A stretch of DNA of 64,000 nucleotides from Veillonella sp. (GTDB lineage: Bacteria > Bacillota > Negativicutes > Veillonellales > Veillonellaceae): NCBI RefSeq assembly GCF_041333735.1, contig NZ_JBGKFB010000001.1, forward strand, positions 923,001-987,000, given 5' to 3'. Numbering within the stretch: position 1 is the first letter of the stretch; each line of letters begins with the position of its first letter. The notes under the pieces are model-generated. The model had not been told where the DNA came from. It did no database searches and worked only from the letters and a program-made list of their open reading frames with translations. The translations under genes were made by a program, and so were the position numbers. Shown piece by piece: positions 8,863 to 17,280 of the stretch.

Positions 8863-9006
8863 TATATTGATGGGGCCCGACTTTATTTCGACAACTTAGT
8901 TACAAAAAAGCACCACCTATCTCGTGGCTCCAAACGACCGTAAGTCGCCCCTCGATAGGTGGTGCTCTTTTTGTATTACCTTAGCGAAATAAGTCCCATC
9001 AATATA
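8863..9006 (+). repeat. Nested palindromic element, copy A, with inner bidirectional terminator
   Basis: Three nested stems are visible: TATATTGATGGG (8863-8874) with 8995-9006; GACTTTATTTCG (8879-8890) with 8985-8995 (one bulge); and a perfect inner stem AGCACCACCTATC (8909-8921) with 8954-8966. The inner stem is flanked by an A6 and a T5 tract. The apical loop (8922-8953) carries GGCTCC and TAAGTCGC. The boxes ATGGGGCCC, CGACAACTTA, GCTCC/AAGTCG and AGTCCCAT recur in copies at 57595 and (reversed) 57984. The element follows dnaB and probably ends its transcript. The wider role is unknown. Confidence 0.75.
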
Positions 9007-9054
9007 TAATAGAACTAGATAGTTTTCAGTGTATTGCTAGGAAAGGAGCGCGTG

Positions 9055-9480
9055 ATGAGTAGCGACTTTGAGTTTTTTGTATTTTACTTCTGTTGTGTGG
9101 CTCTTTGGTTAATACTTAGTGGGTTGTATTTAATTATCAAACGATTTGTATTACGTCGCAATGGAACTCCAGTAACGATTGTGTCTATACTTCCACGAGT
9201 TATAAAGGAAATACCATTTGCTCGTGGTATGGATAAATATATTTATGGTTATGATATTAAGTATATCTTGAATGGTGAGACTCATACTGCTGAAAGTGTA
9301 GAGTTTTATATTCCTTTTGGACCAATCGGTGGACCTGTAGTTCTATTTAGTCCGACAGGTGTGCTTGCAAAAAATGGAGAAGTAAGTATAGATAATGTAA
9401 GGGTAACTATTGTGTATGGCCTTGCTTCAATTGCATTAGGATTATGGATATTTTTGGGGATGTTGGATTTTGTTAGATAG
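9055..9480 (+). CDS. Two-helix membrane protein, DUF3592-like
   Basis: A 141-residue protein with one N-terminal membrane helix (about 8-30), a central beta-rich soluble part (GTPVTIVSI near 38, then a YGYDIKYILNGETH segment) and a second helix near the C-terminus (about 118-138). This layout resembles the DUF3592 family of bacterial membrane proteins with an SH3-like middle domain; the function is unknown. ATG 9055 is preferred over 9034 because AAAGGAG lies at 9042-9048. The gene stands alone between palindromic element A and a terminator. Confidence 0.5.
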   Translation: MSSDFEFFVFYFCCVALWLILSGLYLIIKRFVLRRNGTPVTIVSILPRVIKEIPFARGMDKYIYGYDIKYILNGETHTAESVEFYIPFGPIGGPVVLFSPTGVLAKNGEVSIDNVRVTIVYGLASIALGLWIFLGMLDFVR

Positions 9481-9519
9481 AAATAAATAGCTATATTTAA
9501 TAATGTGTTAAATACATAG

Positions 9520-9562
9520 GCATCTAACATTAGATTATATATCTAGTGTTAGGTGCTTTTTA
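9520..9562 (+). terminator. Intrinsic terminator
   Basis: Near-perfect 15-bp stem (9520-9534 with 9542-9556) and a following T-rich tract, ending the DUF3592-like gene. Confidence 0.85.
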
Positions 9563-9590
9563 TTTTTCTATAAATTTACCTTTATAATAA

Positions 9591-9630
9591 CAAACATATG
9601 TTTGAAAATACTCTGTATTTTTGTTATACT
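9591..9630 (+). promoter_or_regulatory. LexA-type operator overlapping a promoter
   Basis: The perfect palindrome CAAACATATGTTTG (9591-9604) matches the core AAC-N4-GTT of the Gram-positive LexA/DinR box. It overlaps the -35 TTGAAA (9602-9607), which is followed by a 17-base spacer and TATACT (9625-9630). Repression by LexA at this site would make the downstream polymerase SOS-inducible. Confidence 0.7.
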
Positions 9631-9700
9631 AATCATAGAAATTCTTCTTTTCATATTTCTGGTAGAGTCTAGTGGTTTAGCGGTTTAAGGAGGTGTTTGT

Positions 9701-10984
9701 ATGGGGTCAGCTGATACGGATCGGATGTATATGTGCATTGATTTGAAGAGTTTTTACGCGTCTGTGGAGTGCGCTGATTTGGGGCTGGATCCGTTTACGA
9801 CGCCTTTGGTGGTGGCCGATGGGTCTCGTGGCAAAGGGGCTATTACATTGGCTATTTCTCCAGCCTTAAAAAAGTTGGGCGTTAAGAATCGCAGTCGTCT
9901 TTTTGAGATTCCTCCACATATTGAATACTTAACGGTAAAGCCCCATATGAAGCGGTATATGCAGGTATCTGCTCAGATTTATGGAACCTTGCTCAAGTAT
10001 GTAGCACCTGAGGATGTTCATGTATATTCCATTGATGAGTATTTCATCGATATTACGCCTTACTTACCGCTATATAAGAAAACGCCCCGTGAGCTAGCAC
10101 AGATGTTACTTGATGCGGTACTAGAGGCGACTAATATTTACGCTACTGTTGGAATTGGAACGAATTTATTCCTCGCCAAGATTGCTCTTGATATCCTCGC
10201 AAAACATGCGCCTGATTTTATAGGGTATCTTGATGAAAGCCTCTTTAAAGAGAAAATTTGGTATCATCAGCCGTTGACCGATATTTGGCAGATTGGTAAG
10301 GGTATAGCCAATCGTTTGCACAAGTATGGTGCTTATGATTTGCATGGAATTACCATGGTGCCAGAGGCTAAGTTGTATAAGGAGTTTGGCGTTAATGCAG
10401 AGCTTATCATTGATCATGCGTGGGGCCGTGAGCCTTGTACGATTGCAGATATCCATGCGTATCGTCCCATCAAGCATTCTATTTCTCATAGTCAGATTCT
10501 ATTGCGTAATTATTCCTATGAAGAGGCCTATGTGCCTATGCGTGAGATGGTCGAGTCCTTGGTATTAGAGCTGTTACAAATTAAAGGGGTTACAAACCAT
10601 ATTCACGTTCATATCGGCTATGCAGACGATATGGTGCGCTCCACAGGGGGCTCTAAAAAGCTTAAACAGTACACGGATTCATTGCAAACATTAACGACAG
10701 CAGTAATTAAATTGTATGAACAACATTGTCATAAAAATGAGCCTATACGGCGTCTGGGCGTGAGCTTTGAAGATTTAGTCAATCGCTCTGCTATTCCTCA
10801 AGAGGTAGATTTATTTAGCTCCCTTGCGACAGATGAAGAAGAAAAGGAGCGGCAAGTTCATGAGGCGATGTTGTCTATTAAGGAACAGTTTGGTAAAAAC
10901 TCTATTTTGCGTGCCTCTAGCTTGCAAGAGGAAGGAACTATGCGCTTTAGAAATACCTTGGTAGGCGGGCACAACGGGGAATAA
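9701..10984 (+). CDS. Y-family DNA polymerase (UvrX/YqjW-type, ImpB/MucB/SamB family)
   Basis: A translesion polymerase homologue of 427 residues. The catalytic acidic residues lie in CIDLKSFYASVEC (near residue 15) and YSIDEYFID (near 110); a helix-hairpin-helix-like segment (IWQIGKGIANRL) is near 198, followed by the little-finger domain. It is closer in layout to UvrX/YqjW/UmuC proteins than to classical DinB. AAGGAGG precedes ATG 9701. The LexA-type operator upstream and the YolD-like gene downstream match the known Firmicutes UvrX-YolD arrangement, so SOS mutagenesis is the likely role. Confidence 0.88.
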   Translation: MGSADTDRMYMCIDLKSFYASVECADLGLDPFTTPLVVADGSRGKGAITLAISPALKKLGVKNRSRLFEIPPHIEYLTVKPHMKRYMQVSAQIYGTLLKYVAPEDVHVYSIDEYFIDITPYLPLYKKTPRELAQMLLDAVLEATNIYATVGIGTNLFLAKIALDILAKHAPDFIGYLDESLFKEKIWYHQPLTDIWQIGKGIANRLHKYGAYDLHGITMVPEAKLYKEFGVNAELIIDHAWGREPCTIADIHAYRPIKHSISHSQILLRNYSYEEAYVPMREMVESLVLELLQIKGVTNHIHVHIGYADDMVRSTGGSKKLKQYTDSLQTLTTAVIKLYEQHCHKNEPIRRLGVSFEDLVNRSAIPQEVDLFSSLATDEEEKERQVHEAMLSIKEQFGKNSILRASSLQEEGTMRFRNTLVGGHNGE

Positions 10985-11069
10985 ACAGTAGAATGGATAC
11001 ATTAGAAATAAATAGTGTAATGGAATATTGGGAATAAATAGTGTAATGGATATATTGGGAATAGATTAG
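10979..11069 (+). repeat. 26-27 bp tandem repeat, just over 3 copies
   Basis: Copies at 10979-11004, 11005-11031 and 11032-11058 plus a partial one to 11069 share AATAAATAGTGTAATGGA. The first unit overlaps the polymerase stop codon. The array fills most of the gap between the polymerase and yolD-like genes. Confidence 0.8.
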
Positions 11070-11093
11070 TCGCATAAGGGGAGGTATACAGTA

Positions 11094-11426
11094 ATGAAGC
11101 ATCGTATGTCTCGTTTACAACGGGCAAAACAATTTATGCCCTTTGCGGCATTGAAGGGCTTTGAAGCATTACTAGCAGCTGTGGCACGACCAAAGGAGCC
11201 TCGTGTAGAGCTATCAGAGGATCAACTAGAGGAATTAAATACAGTTTTACAGAGTATTCGCTGTGGAGATTGGGTGCGCGTAGTGTATTATGACAAGCAC
11301 AAGTATACAGAACTTATCGGGCCTGTAGAGGTGCTTAATAGACGGCTACAAATCGTATCTGTTCAAGGTGTTGAAATCTCATTTAGAGATATTAAGGAGC
11401 TAAACTTGTACGATATGACTACATAA
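11094..11426 (+). CDS. YolD-like protein
   Basis: A 110-residue protein of the YolD-like family, the small partner found next to UvrX/YqjW Y-family polymerases and compared with UmuD. Typical features are the start MSRLQRAKQFMPFAALKGFE, an acidic middle helix, and a C-terminal beta region ending in ISFRDIKEL. GGGGAGG lies upstream of ATG 11094. It is separated from the polymerase by the tandem repeat and no terminator is visible between them, so the two are probably co-transcribed under SOS control. Confidence 0.85.
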   Translation: MKHRMSRLQRAKQFMPFAALKGFEALLAAVARPKEPRVELSEDQLEELNTVLQSIRCGDWVRVVYYDKHKYTELIGPVEVLNRRLQIVSVQGVEISFRDIKELNLYDMTT

Positions 11427-11597
11427 TTGGAAACTACTATAATGGAGAAAATTTATAGACTAGAGTTAACGTGATATTAAGTATACAATGGTATCATGGA
11501 ATACGGTTTAATCGTATTTGAATAAGATGGCGTGCATAAGTTGTAACATGCTTATACAATCGCTTTTATTATATACAATAGAAAGGCGGTGTATGTA

Positions 11598-13130
11598 ATG
11601 TATGATGTTATATCATTATTAACGAATCGTTATGATTTTTTTCTCCAATTATTATGGGAGCATATAGAGATTTCCTTGTCCGCATCAATTATTGCCATAA
11701 TTATTGGTGGATTACTGGGAATTCTTATATATGACTATAAACGACTATCAGGACCTGTTATGGTAGTCGTTAATTTTTTATATACAATCCCATCCATATC
11801 GATGCTAGGTTTACTATTATATGTATCTGGCGTTGGTAATACGACCGCGATTATCGCACTGGTCATTTATGCTTTATTGCCGATGGTACGCAATACCTTT
11901 ACAGGGCTTAATCAGATTAAGAATGATATGCGCGAAGCTGGTATTGCACTTGGTCTTACGAGGCTTCAACGATTATGGAATATAGAAATTCCTTTAGCTA
12001 TGCCGACAATCATGGCAGGTATACGGACCATGCTTGTTATGACCATTGCATTGACGGGGATTGCATCCTTTATCGGCGCTGGTGGGCTAGGTGTGGCGAT
12101 TTATCGCGGTATCACTACTAATCAAAGTGCATTGACCATTGCCGGTAGTTTATTAATCGCCCTTTTAGCCATCGTTGTGGATGCGCTCTTTTCTATTGGT
12201 GAAAGGGTGACGCGTATTAGTCCTCATATGAAACGGTATACCATTATATTCCTTTCTGTAATGACACTAATTGCAATGGCTGTAGGTGGCTGGTCTCTAT
12301 ATTGTCGCTATGTGAAAGTTGATGTTATCCATATTGCTACAAAGCCGATGACAGAGCAGCTTATTTTAGGCAATGTATTAAAAAAATTGATAGAGCATAA
12401 GACGGGCCTTACCGTAGAGGTTACAGAAGGTGTCGGCGGTGGTACATCTAATATTCAGCCAGCCATGCGAACCGGCCAGTTTGATATATATCCTGAATAT
12501 ACCGGAACGGCTTGGTCTGCTGTGTTGAAACGTACGGATGCGTATGATGAAAGTAGATTTAATGAGCTTTCACAGGCCTACAAAGAGGCATATAATTTCG
12601 AGTGGGTCGGAATGTACGGATTTAATAATACATATGGTTTAGCCGTGCGTAATGAACTTGCCCGTACCTATGGACTAAAAAGCTATTCAGATTTAGCACG
12701 TATTGCTCCATCCCTTACGTTAGGTGGCGAATATGACTTCTTTGGCCGTGAAGATGGCTACGCAGGGTTACAACGCGTGTATAATATGCATTTTAAAGCG
12801 ACAAAGGATATGGATATAGGTCTTAAGTATGCAGCTATTAGTCGCGGTGATGTAGATGCTATGCCTATATTTACAACCGATGGACAGCTCAGTGTGGCTC
12901 CGATTACGGTGTTGCAAGATGATAAACATTTATATCCATCCTATATGGCTGGTAATGTTGTACGTAGCGAGGTGCTAATTGCTCATCCTGAACTACGACC
13001 TATATTAGAAAGCTTAACTAATACGATTACAGATCAAGAGATGGCAAAGATGAATTATGCTGTAGAAACAGAACATCAATTGCCATCTGATGTAGCACAT
13101 ACATTCCTGATAGAACATAATTTGATATAA
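11598..13130 (+). CDS. Fused glycine betaine/choline-type ABC permease and substrate-binding protein
   Basis: A single 510-residue chain joins an ABC permease of the OpuB/ProW type (residues 1 to about 210, five or six helices, EAA-like segment EAGIALGLTRLQRLW) to an extracytoplasmic OpuBC/ProX-type binding domain (about 240 to the end; GTSNIQPAMRTGQFDIYPEYTGT is typical). Such systems import compatible solutes or choline. A linking helix near 215-235 places the binding domain outside. ATG 11598 is preferred over GTG 11589 because AAAGGCGG ends 9 bases upstream. No ATP-binding gene is adjacent on either side, so the ATPase must be encoded elsewhere or the system is incomplete. Confidence 0.85.
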   Translation: MYDVISLLTNRYDFFLQLLWEHIEISLSASIIAIIIGGLLGILIYDYKRLSGPVMVVVNFLYTIPSISMLGLLLYVSGVGNTTAIIALVIYALLPMVRNTFTGLNQIKNDMREAGIALGLTRLQRLWNIEIPLAMPTIMAGIRTMLVMTIALTGIASFIGAGGLGVAIYRGITTNQSALTIAGSLLIALLAIVVDALFSIGERVTRISPHMKRYTIIFLSVMTLIAMAVGGWSLYCRYVKVDVIHIATKPMTEQLILGNVLKKLIEHKTGLTVEVTEGVGGGTSNIQPAMRTGQFDIYPEYTGTAWSAVLKRTDAYDESRFNELSQAYKEAYNFEWVGMYGFNNTYGLAVRNELARTYGLKSYSDLARIAPSLTLGGEYDFFGREDGYAGLQRVYNMHFKATKDMDIGLKYAAISRGDVDAMPIFTTDGQLSVAPITVLQDDKHLYPSYMAGNVVRSEVLIAHPELRPILESLTNTITDQEMAKMNYAVETEHQLPSDVAHTFLIEHNLI

Positions 13131-13229
13131 GGTGAATCTAGTTATATATAATATATTTAGTTAACTATAAAAATAATTCAGTTAGATTTAAATCTCCAAA
13201 ATGTTAATATAAATGTACATAATTTTATA

Positions 13230-13282
13230 TTGACATTTATTCTCTCTCTTTGTAAAATAAACATATGAACAGATATTCATAT
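13230..13282 (+). promoter_or_regulatory. Promoter with ArsR/SmtB (CzrA/CadC)-type operator
   Basis: TTGACA (13230-13235), a 17-base spacer and TAAAAT (13253-13258) form a promoter. Directly downstream, 13263-13282 holds the inverted repeat ATATGAA/TTCATAT around CAGATA, which matches the known metal-sensing ArsR/SmtB operator form. Metal-dependent derepression of the P-type ATPase is expected. The regulator gene is not in this window. Confidence 0.7.
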
Positions 13283-13419
13283 AAAGTATCTGATAAGAAA
13301 TGTGTAAGAACATATCTTAAAAGATATGGAAGAAGTTATGTCTAATAAGTATTAGAAATCTATGAAATATTAACTTACAATACAGGGTAGAAACGTTCAC
13401 TATTATCAAAGGAGATATC

Positions 13420-15552
13420 ATGGAAGAAACATTATTGCTGAAGGATTTGAACTGTGCAAACTGCGCAGCAAAAATTGAAGATCGTATCCGCAAAATGGAT
13501 GGCATTGAATCTGCTAATTTTACTATTGCCACACATCAATTGAAATTGACTGGTGCATGGGAAGACCGCGAAGCTCTTAAACGCGACATTCAAGATATTT
13601 GCGACTCCATCGAAGAGGGCGTGACAGTAGCTGATTACGAGCGTAAATCTAAAGCGGCTATGGATGACCATGGTCATGACCACGATCATGGTAGTGAGGC
13701 TGTAACAATCGCCGTTATCGTAGCAGGCTTGTTATTCATGGCCTACGAAGCATTGACGACAGTTGTTCCGTCCATCGGTTTGCCAGAGTCTATCGAAACT
13801 CCAATTTACTATATTGCTTATATTTTGCTTGCATTCCCAGTATTGCGTATTGCAGGTCGCAATATCTTAAAAGGTCAAGTGTTCGACGAGAACTTCTTAA
13901 TGTCTATCGCTACATTGGGTGCTATTGCAATCGACGCATTGCCTGAGGCTGTAGGCGTTATCTTGTTCTACCGTATCGGTGAGTTCTTTGAACATAAAGC
14001 TACAGATCGCAGCCGTACAGAAATCATGAATGCTGTCGATATGCGTCCTCAAGAGGTGCGCGTTGTAGATACATGCTGCGGCGGTGAAATCGTAGTTATG
14101 GCTCCTGAAAAGGTTGAAGTAGGCTGGACTATCGAAGTTCGTCCTGGCGATTTAATTCCTCTAGACGGTACTGTTCTTGAAGGCGAAACACGCGTTAATA
14201 CAGCTCCTGTAACAGGTGAACCTGTACCTGTTCGTGCTGTACCTGGTACTCAACTTATGTCTGGTTGTATCAACGAATCTGGTCGTATTACGATGCGTGT
14301 AGATAAGGTTCTTGAAGAATCTATGGTTACAAAAATTCTTGATGCCGTTGAAAATGCAGCATCTTCTAAACCTAAAATCGACCGTTTCATTACCCGTTTC
14401 GCTCGCGTATACACACCAATCGTTGTAGCCCTTGCATTGGCTGTTGCCATCATCCCATCCCTTATTACAGGTGAATGGCATAAATGGATCTACACAGCCT
14501 TAACATTCCTCGTTATTTCTTGTCCATGTGCATTGGTGCTCAGTGTGCCACTCGCATTCTTCTCCGGTATCGGTAATGCATCTAAACACGGCATTTTGCT
14601 TAAAGGTGGTCGTGTTATCGAGGCGTTGGCTAATGTGAAAGCAGTAGCTCTTGATAAAACTGGTACTATTACATCTGGTGAGTTCAAAGTTCACAACGTA
14701 GAAACTGTAGGCTCCCATGTAAGTTCTGGTCAATTATTATCTATGGCTGCAGCAATTGAAGCTGTATCTACACATCCAATTGCAACAAGCATTGTTAGTG
14801 AAGCAGAAGATCAAGGCCTTGCAGTAGAACCTTCTGATTTCGTTCAAGAGTTAGCCGGTGAAGGTATGGTCGGTATGACTGATGGTCAACAAGTACTCGT
14901 TGGTAACCGTCGTCTTATGGAACGCTATAATGTTCAAGGCTATCCAACAGAAGCTGCTGAATATGGTACAGAAGTTCTCGTAGCAGAAGGTAATACATAC
15001 CTTGGTCGCATCATCATCGCCGATGAAGCTCGTCCTGATTCCGCTGAAGCGATTGCTGATCTTAATGGTCAAGATATCAAAACTGTTATGCTTACCGGTG
15101 ACGCTGAAGCAAGTGCTAATTACATCGCTAAAGAAACTGGTGTAAGTGCAGTACGTGCTCAATTGTTACCTCAAGATAAATTGTCCGTTGTACAAGATAT
15201 TCGCTCCGAATATGGTCCTACTATGTTCGTAGGGGACGGAATCAACGATGCGCCAGTACTTGCAGGTGCTGATGTTGGTGGTGCTATGGGTAGCGGTGCT
15301 GATGCGGCTATTGAAGCGGCAGACGTTGTGTTCATGCGTCCTTCCTTAACTGCTATCGCACATATCCTTGACTTGTCCAAAGCGACATTGCGCGTAGCAT
15401 GGCAAAACGTTGTATTTGCTATTGCCGTAAAAATCCTCATCATGCTTCTTGGCCTTATGGGCTACGCATCTATGTGGTGGGCAGTATTTGGTGATACTGG
15501 CGTATCCATCCTTTGTATCTTAAACTCTATTCGTATCTTGCGTCGCAATTAG
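13420..15552 (+). CDS. cadA: Zn2+/Cd2+/Pb2+-exporting P-type ATPase
   Basis: A P1B-type ATPase of 710 residues that pumps divalent soft metals out of the cytoplasm. It has a heavy-metal-associated domain with NCANC (residues 11-15), a His-rich linker DDHGHDHDHG (about 81-90), the metal-selective CPC motif (about 368), the phosphorylated DKTGT (near 412) and GDGINDAP (near 606). The actuator loop reads TGEP instead of the common TGES. CPC plus the His-rich linker favours Zn/Cd over copper. AAAGGAG precedes ATG 13420, and an ArsR/SmtB-type operator lies upstream. The gene is monocistronic with a terminator after it. Confidence 0.93.
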   Translation: MEETLLLKDLNCANCAAKIEDRIRKMDGIESANFTIATHQLKLTGAWEDREALKRDIQDICDSIEEGVTVADYERKSKAAMDDHGHDHDHGSEAVTIAVIVAGLLFMAYEALTTVVPSIGLPESIETPIYYIAYILLAFPVLRIAGRNILKGQVFDENFLMSIATLGAIAIDALPEAVGVILFYRIGEFFEHKATDRSRTEIMNAVDMRPQEVRVVDTCCGGEIVVMAPEKVEVGWTIEVRPGDLIPLDGTVLEGETRVNTAPVTGEPVPVRAVPGTQLMSGCINESGRITMRVDKVLEESMVTKILDAVENAASSKPKIDRFITRFARVYTPIVVALALAVAIIPSLITGEWHKWIYTALTFLVISCPCALVLSVPLAFFSGIGNASKHGILLKGGRVIEALANVKAVALDKTGTITSGEFKVHNVETVGSHVSSGQLLSMAAAIEAVSTHPIATSIVSEAEDQGLAVEPSDFVQELAGEGMVGMTDGQQVLVGNRRLMERYNVQGYPTEAAEYGTEVLVAEGNTYLGRIIIADEARPDSAEAIADLNGQDIKTVMLTGDAEASANYIAKETGVSAVRAQLLPQDKLSVVQDIRSEYGPTMFVGDGINDAPVLAGADVGGAMGSGADAAIEAADVVFMRPSLTAIAHILDLSKATLRVAWQNVVFAIAVKILIMLLGLMGYASMWWAVFGDTGVSILCILNSIRILRRN

Positions 15553-15628
15553 TGAAAGTAGAGTTTATAGCGTTAGAGAGAATAAAAGAAATTACATTCT
15601 TCTAATCTGAATGATTAGAACTACTATA

Positions 15629-15676
15629 AATAACCTCTAGATTAGCAATGGGCTAATGTAGAGGTTATTTTTTTTA
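15629..15676 (+). terminator. Intrinsic terminator
   Basis: AATAACCTCTA (15629-15639) pairs with TAGAGGTTATT (15659-15669), with an inner ATTAGC/GCTAAT stem and a following T8 run. Confidence 0.88.
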
Positions 15677-15849
15677 GATTACTATTTACCATACTTTTAT
15701 TATATACATATGTACATTATAAATAGACATAAAGCTGTATATGTATGTACTAGATACACAAAACTTTCACAATTGAATTGAATAATAGCTATAAAATAGT
15801 ATATAATTTATTAGATGATTACTATAAGTTCGTTGGAAGGAGGGATAGC

Positions 15850-16803
15850 ATGATCACGGTGTACAAACACATAGAAGAAGAGTTAGTTTCAGACAGCACT
15901 GTATCAGATGCCACAAAAGGTTCTTGGGTAAATTTGGTGAACCCAGACCCCGATGAGTTATCCCTTATCAATATTTTGACGGAAATCCCAACGGACGTTC
16001 TCAAAACCGCTCTCGATATGGAAGAACGTTCTCACGTGGAGTTAGAGGATAATTACATCTTTATCGTTATTAACATTCCGGTTATCCGCGGTAACGATAT
16101 GTATGATACAGTACCGCTTGGTATCTTCTTGACGCCAGACTTCTTCATTACCATCTGCTTAGAAGAGTCCGAAGTATTGTATCCATTCATTTCTAATCAG
16201 ATTTCTACGTTCTATACATACAAAAAGACGCGTTTCTTGTTCCAAATCTTGTATCGCACAGCGACTATGTTCTTGCGTTACTTGCAACAAATCAACCGTC
16301 GTACCGACGATATTGAAATCCAATTGCGTCATACTACAAAGAATAAAGACTTTTTCCAATTATTGGAATTACAGAAATCCATGACATACTTTACATCTGC
16401 ATTGCGCACAAATGGTACTGTTATGGAACGTCTATTGCGCTTGCGTGGTCATAGCTCCTATAGACACCTCCTCAAAATGTACGAAGAGGATGAGGACTTA
16501 CTAGAGGACGTTATTATCGAAAATAAACAGGCCATCGAGATGGTTGAAATGTACTCCAATATCTTGATGAACATGATGAACGCCTTTACATCTATCATTT
16601 CTAATAACCTTAACTTGGTTATGAAAATGTTGGCTACTTTAACTATTGCTATGGCGGTTCCAACCATCGTATTTAGCTTGTGGGGGACAAACGTGCCATT
16701 GCCATTCCAAGAGGATCCAAATGGATTCTATGAGGTTGTAGGCATTGCACTACTTTGCTCTATTATTGCCATTATTGGGATGTGGAAAAAAGACTTGTTC
16801 TAA
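15850..16803 (+). CDS. corA: CorA-family divalent cation transporter with GTN motif
   Basis: CorA proteins are pentameric Mg2+/Co2+ channels with a large cytoplasmic N-terminal domain and two C-terminal helices. This 317-residue protein has the expected layout, with the helices at about 258-278 and 292-312. The family's selectivity motif GMN is replaced by GTN (residues 279-281, followed by VPLP). ATG 15850 is chosen because AAGGAGGG lies 7 bases upstream; the longer frame from 15778 has no ribosome-binding site. Family membership is secure. The transported ion is uncertain because GxN variants can differ in selectivity. Confidence 0.85.
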   Translation: MITVYKHIEEELVSDSTVSDATKGSWVNLVNPDPDELSLINILTEIPTDVLKTALDMEERSHVELEDNYIFIVINIPVIRGNDMYDTVPLGIFLTPDFFITICLEESEVLYPFISNQISTFYTYKKTRFLFQILYRTATMFLRYLQQINRRTDDIEIQLRHTTKNKDFFQLLELQKSMTYFTSALRTNGTVMERLLRLRGHSSYRHLLKMYEEDEDLLEDVIIENKQAIEMVEMYSNILMNMMNAFTSIISNNLNLVMKMLATLTIAMAVPTIVFSLWGTNVPLPFQEDPNGFYEVVGIALLCSIIAIIGMWKKDLF

Positions 16804-16875
16804 TGTTGATTATTAGTTGAATATTCAATCCAATAATAAATAGTTGAAACATTACGTTAACAACAAATACACATG

Positions 16876-16904
16876 AAAAAGCTGGCTATGAGCCAGCTTT
16901 TTTC
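16876..16904 (+). terminator. Intrinsic terminator of corA
   Basis: AAAAAGCTGGCT and AGCCAGCTTTTTT form a perfect 12-bp stem with a 3-base loop. Confidence 0.9.
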
Positions 16905-16963
16905 TTGCTCTATATTACGTTGTTGCTTATTGTTAGGCCAATCTGATATAATAATACCGTTAT

Positions 16964-17049
16964 GGAGAGGTGTCCGAGTGGTTTAAGGAGCTGGTCTTGA
17001 AAACCAGTGACTCCGCAAGGGGCCGTGGGTTCGAATCCCACCCTCTCCG
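16964..17049 (+). tRNA. tRNA-Ser (anticodon UGA)
   Basis: The seven-base acceptor stem GGAGAGG (16964-16970) pairs with CCTCTCC (17042-17048). The anticodon arm CTGGT-CTTGAAA-ACCAG gives TGA, which reads UCA serine codons. A long variable arm (GACTCCGCAAGGGGCC region) is typical of class II tRNA, and the T arm GTGGG-TTCGAATC-CCAC is intact. CCA is encoded at 17050-17052. Confidence 0.96.
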
Positions 17050-17052
17050 CCA

Positions 17053-17214
17053 CTTAACCGATAACATGCCAGAAGTACTATAAAATCTACAGAAATGTAG
17101 GTAACACATAGTCTCCTGGTATTTTTTATATGTTCGTATATGTTCGTTATAATTCATATTTGTACGGCTAATTTTTCCCCTTTTGTTCCCCAAAACTTCC
17201 CCTTTTTCTAAACT
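17053..17214 (+). other. Non-coding stretch after tRNA-Ser, possible island scar
   Basis: About 160 bases between the tRNA and the split terminator hold no convincing gene. A short direct repeat TATATGTTCG/TATGTTCG (near 17128-17145) and clustered CCCC tracts are visible. The 3' end of a tRNA-Ser followed by unusual sequence is a common integration scar, but no integrase or second att copy is seen in the window. Confidence 0.25.
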
Positions 17215-17280
17215 AAAAATTATCATTAAAAAAGCGCCCAAGAATGATATGTACCCATTTTCCTGGACACATATTATTTA

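Noticed and set aside
16960..17241. Minus-strand reading frame of 93 codons containing RGWDSNPRPLAES
   Set aside because: It is the antisense of tRNA-Ser. This peptide string is a well-known false protein produced by translating tRNA-Ser genes.
17053..17241. Remnant of an integrase gene after tRNA-Ser
   Set aside because: Reading frames there show no catalytic Arg/His/Tyr motifs of tyrosine recombinases, so only a vague scar can be claimed.
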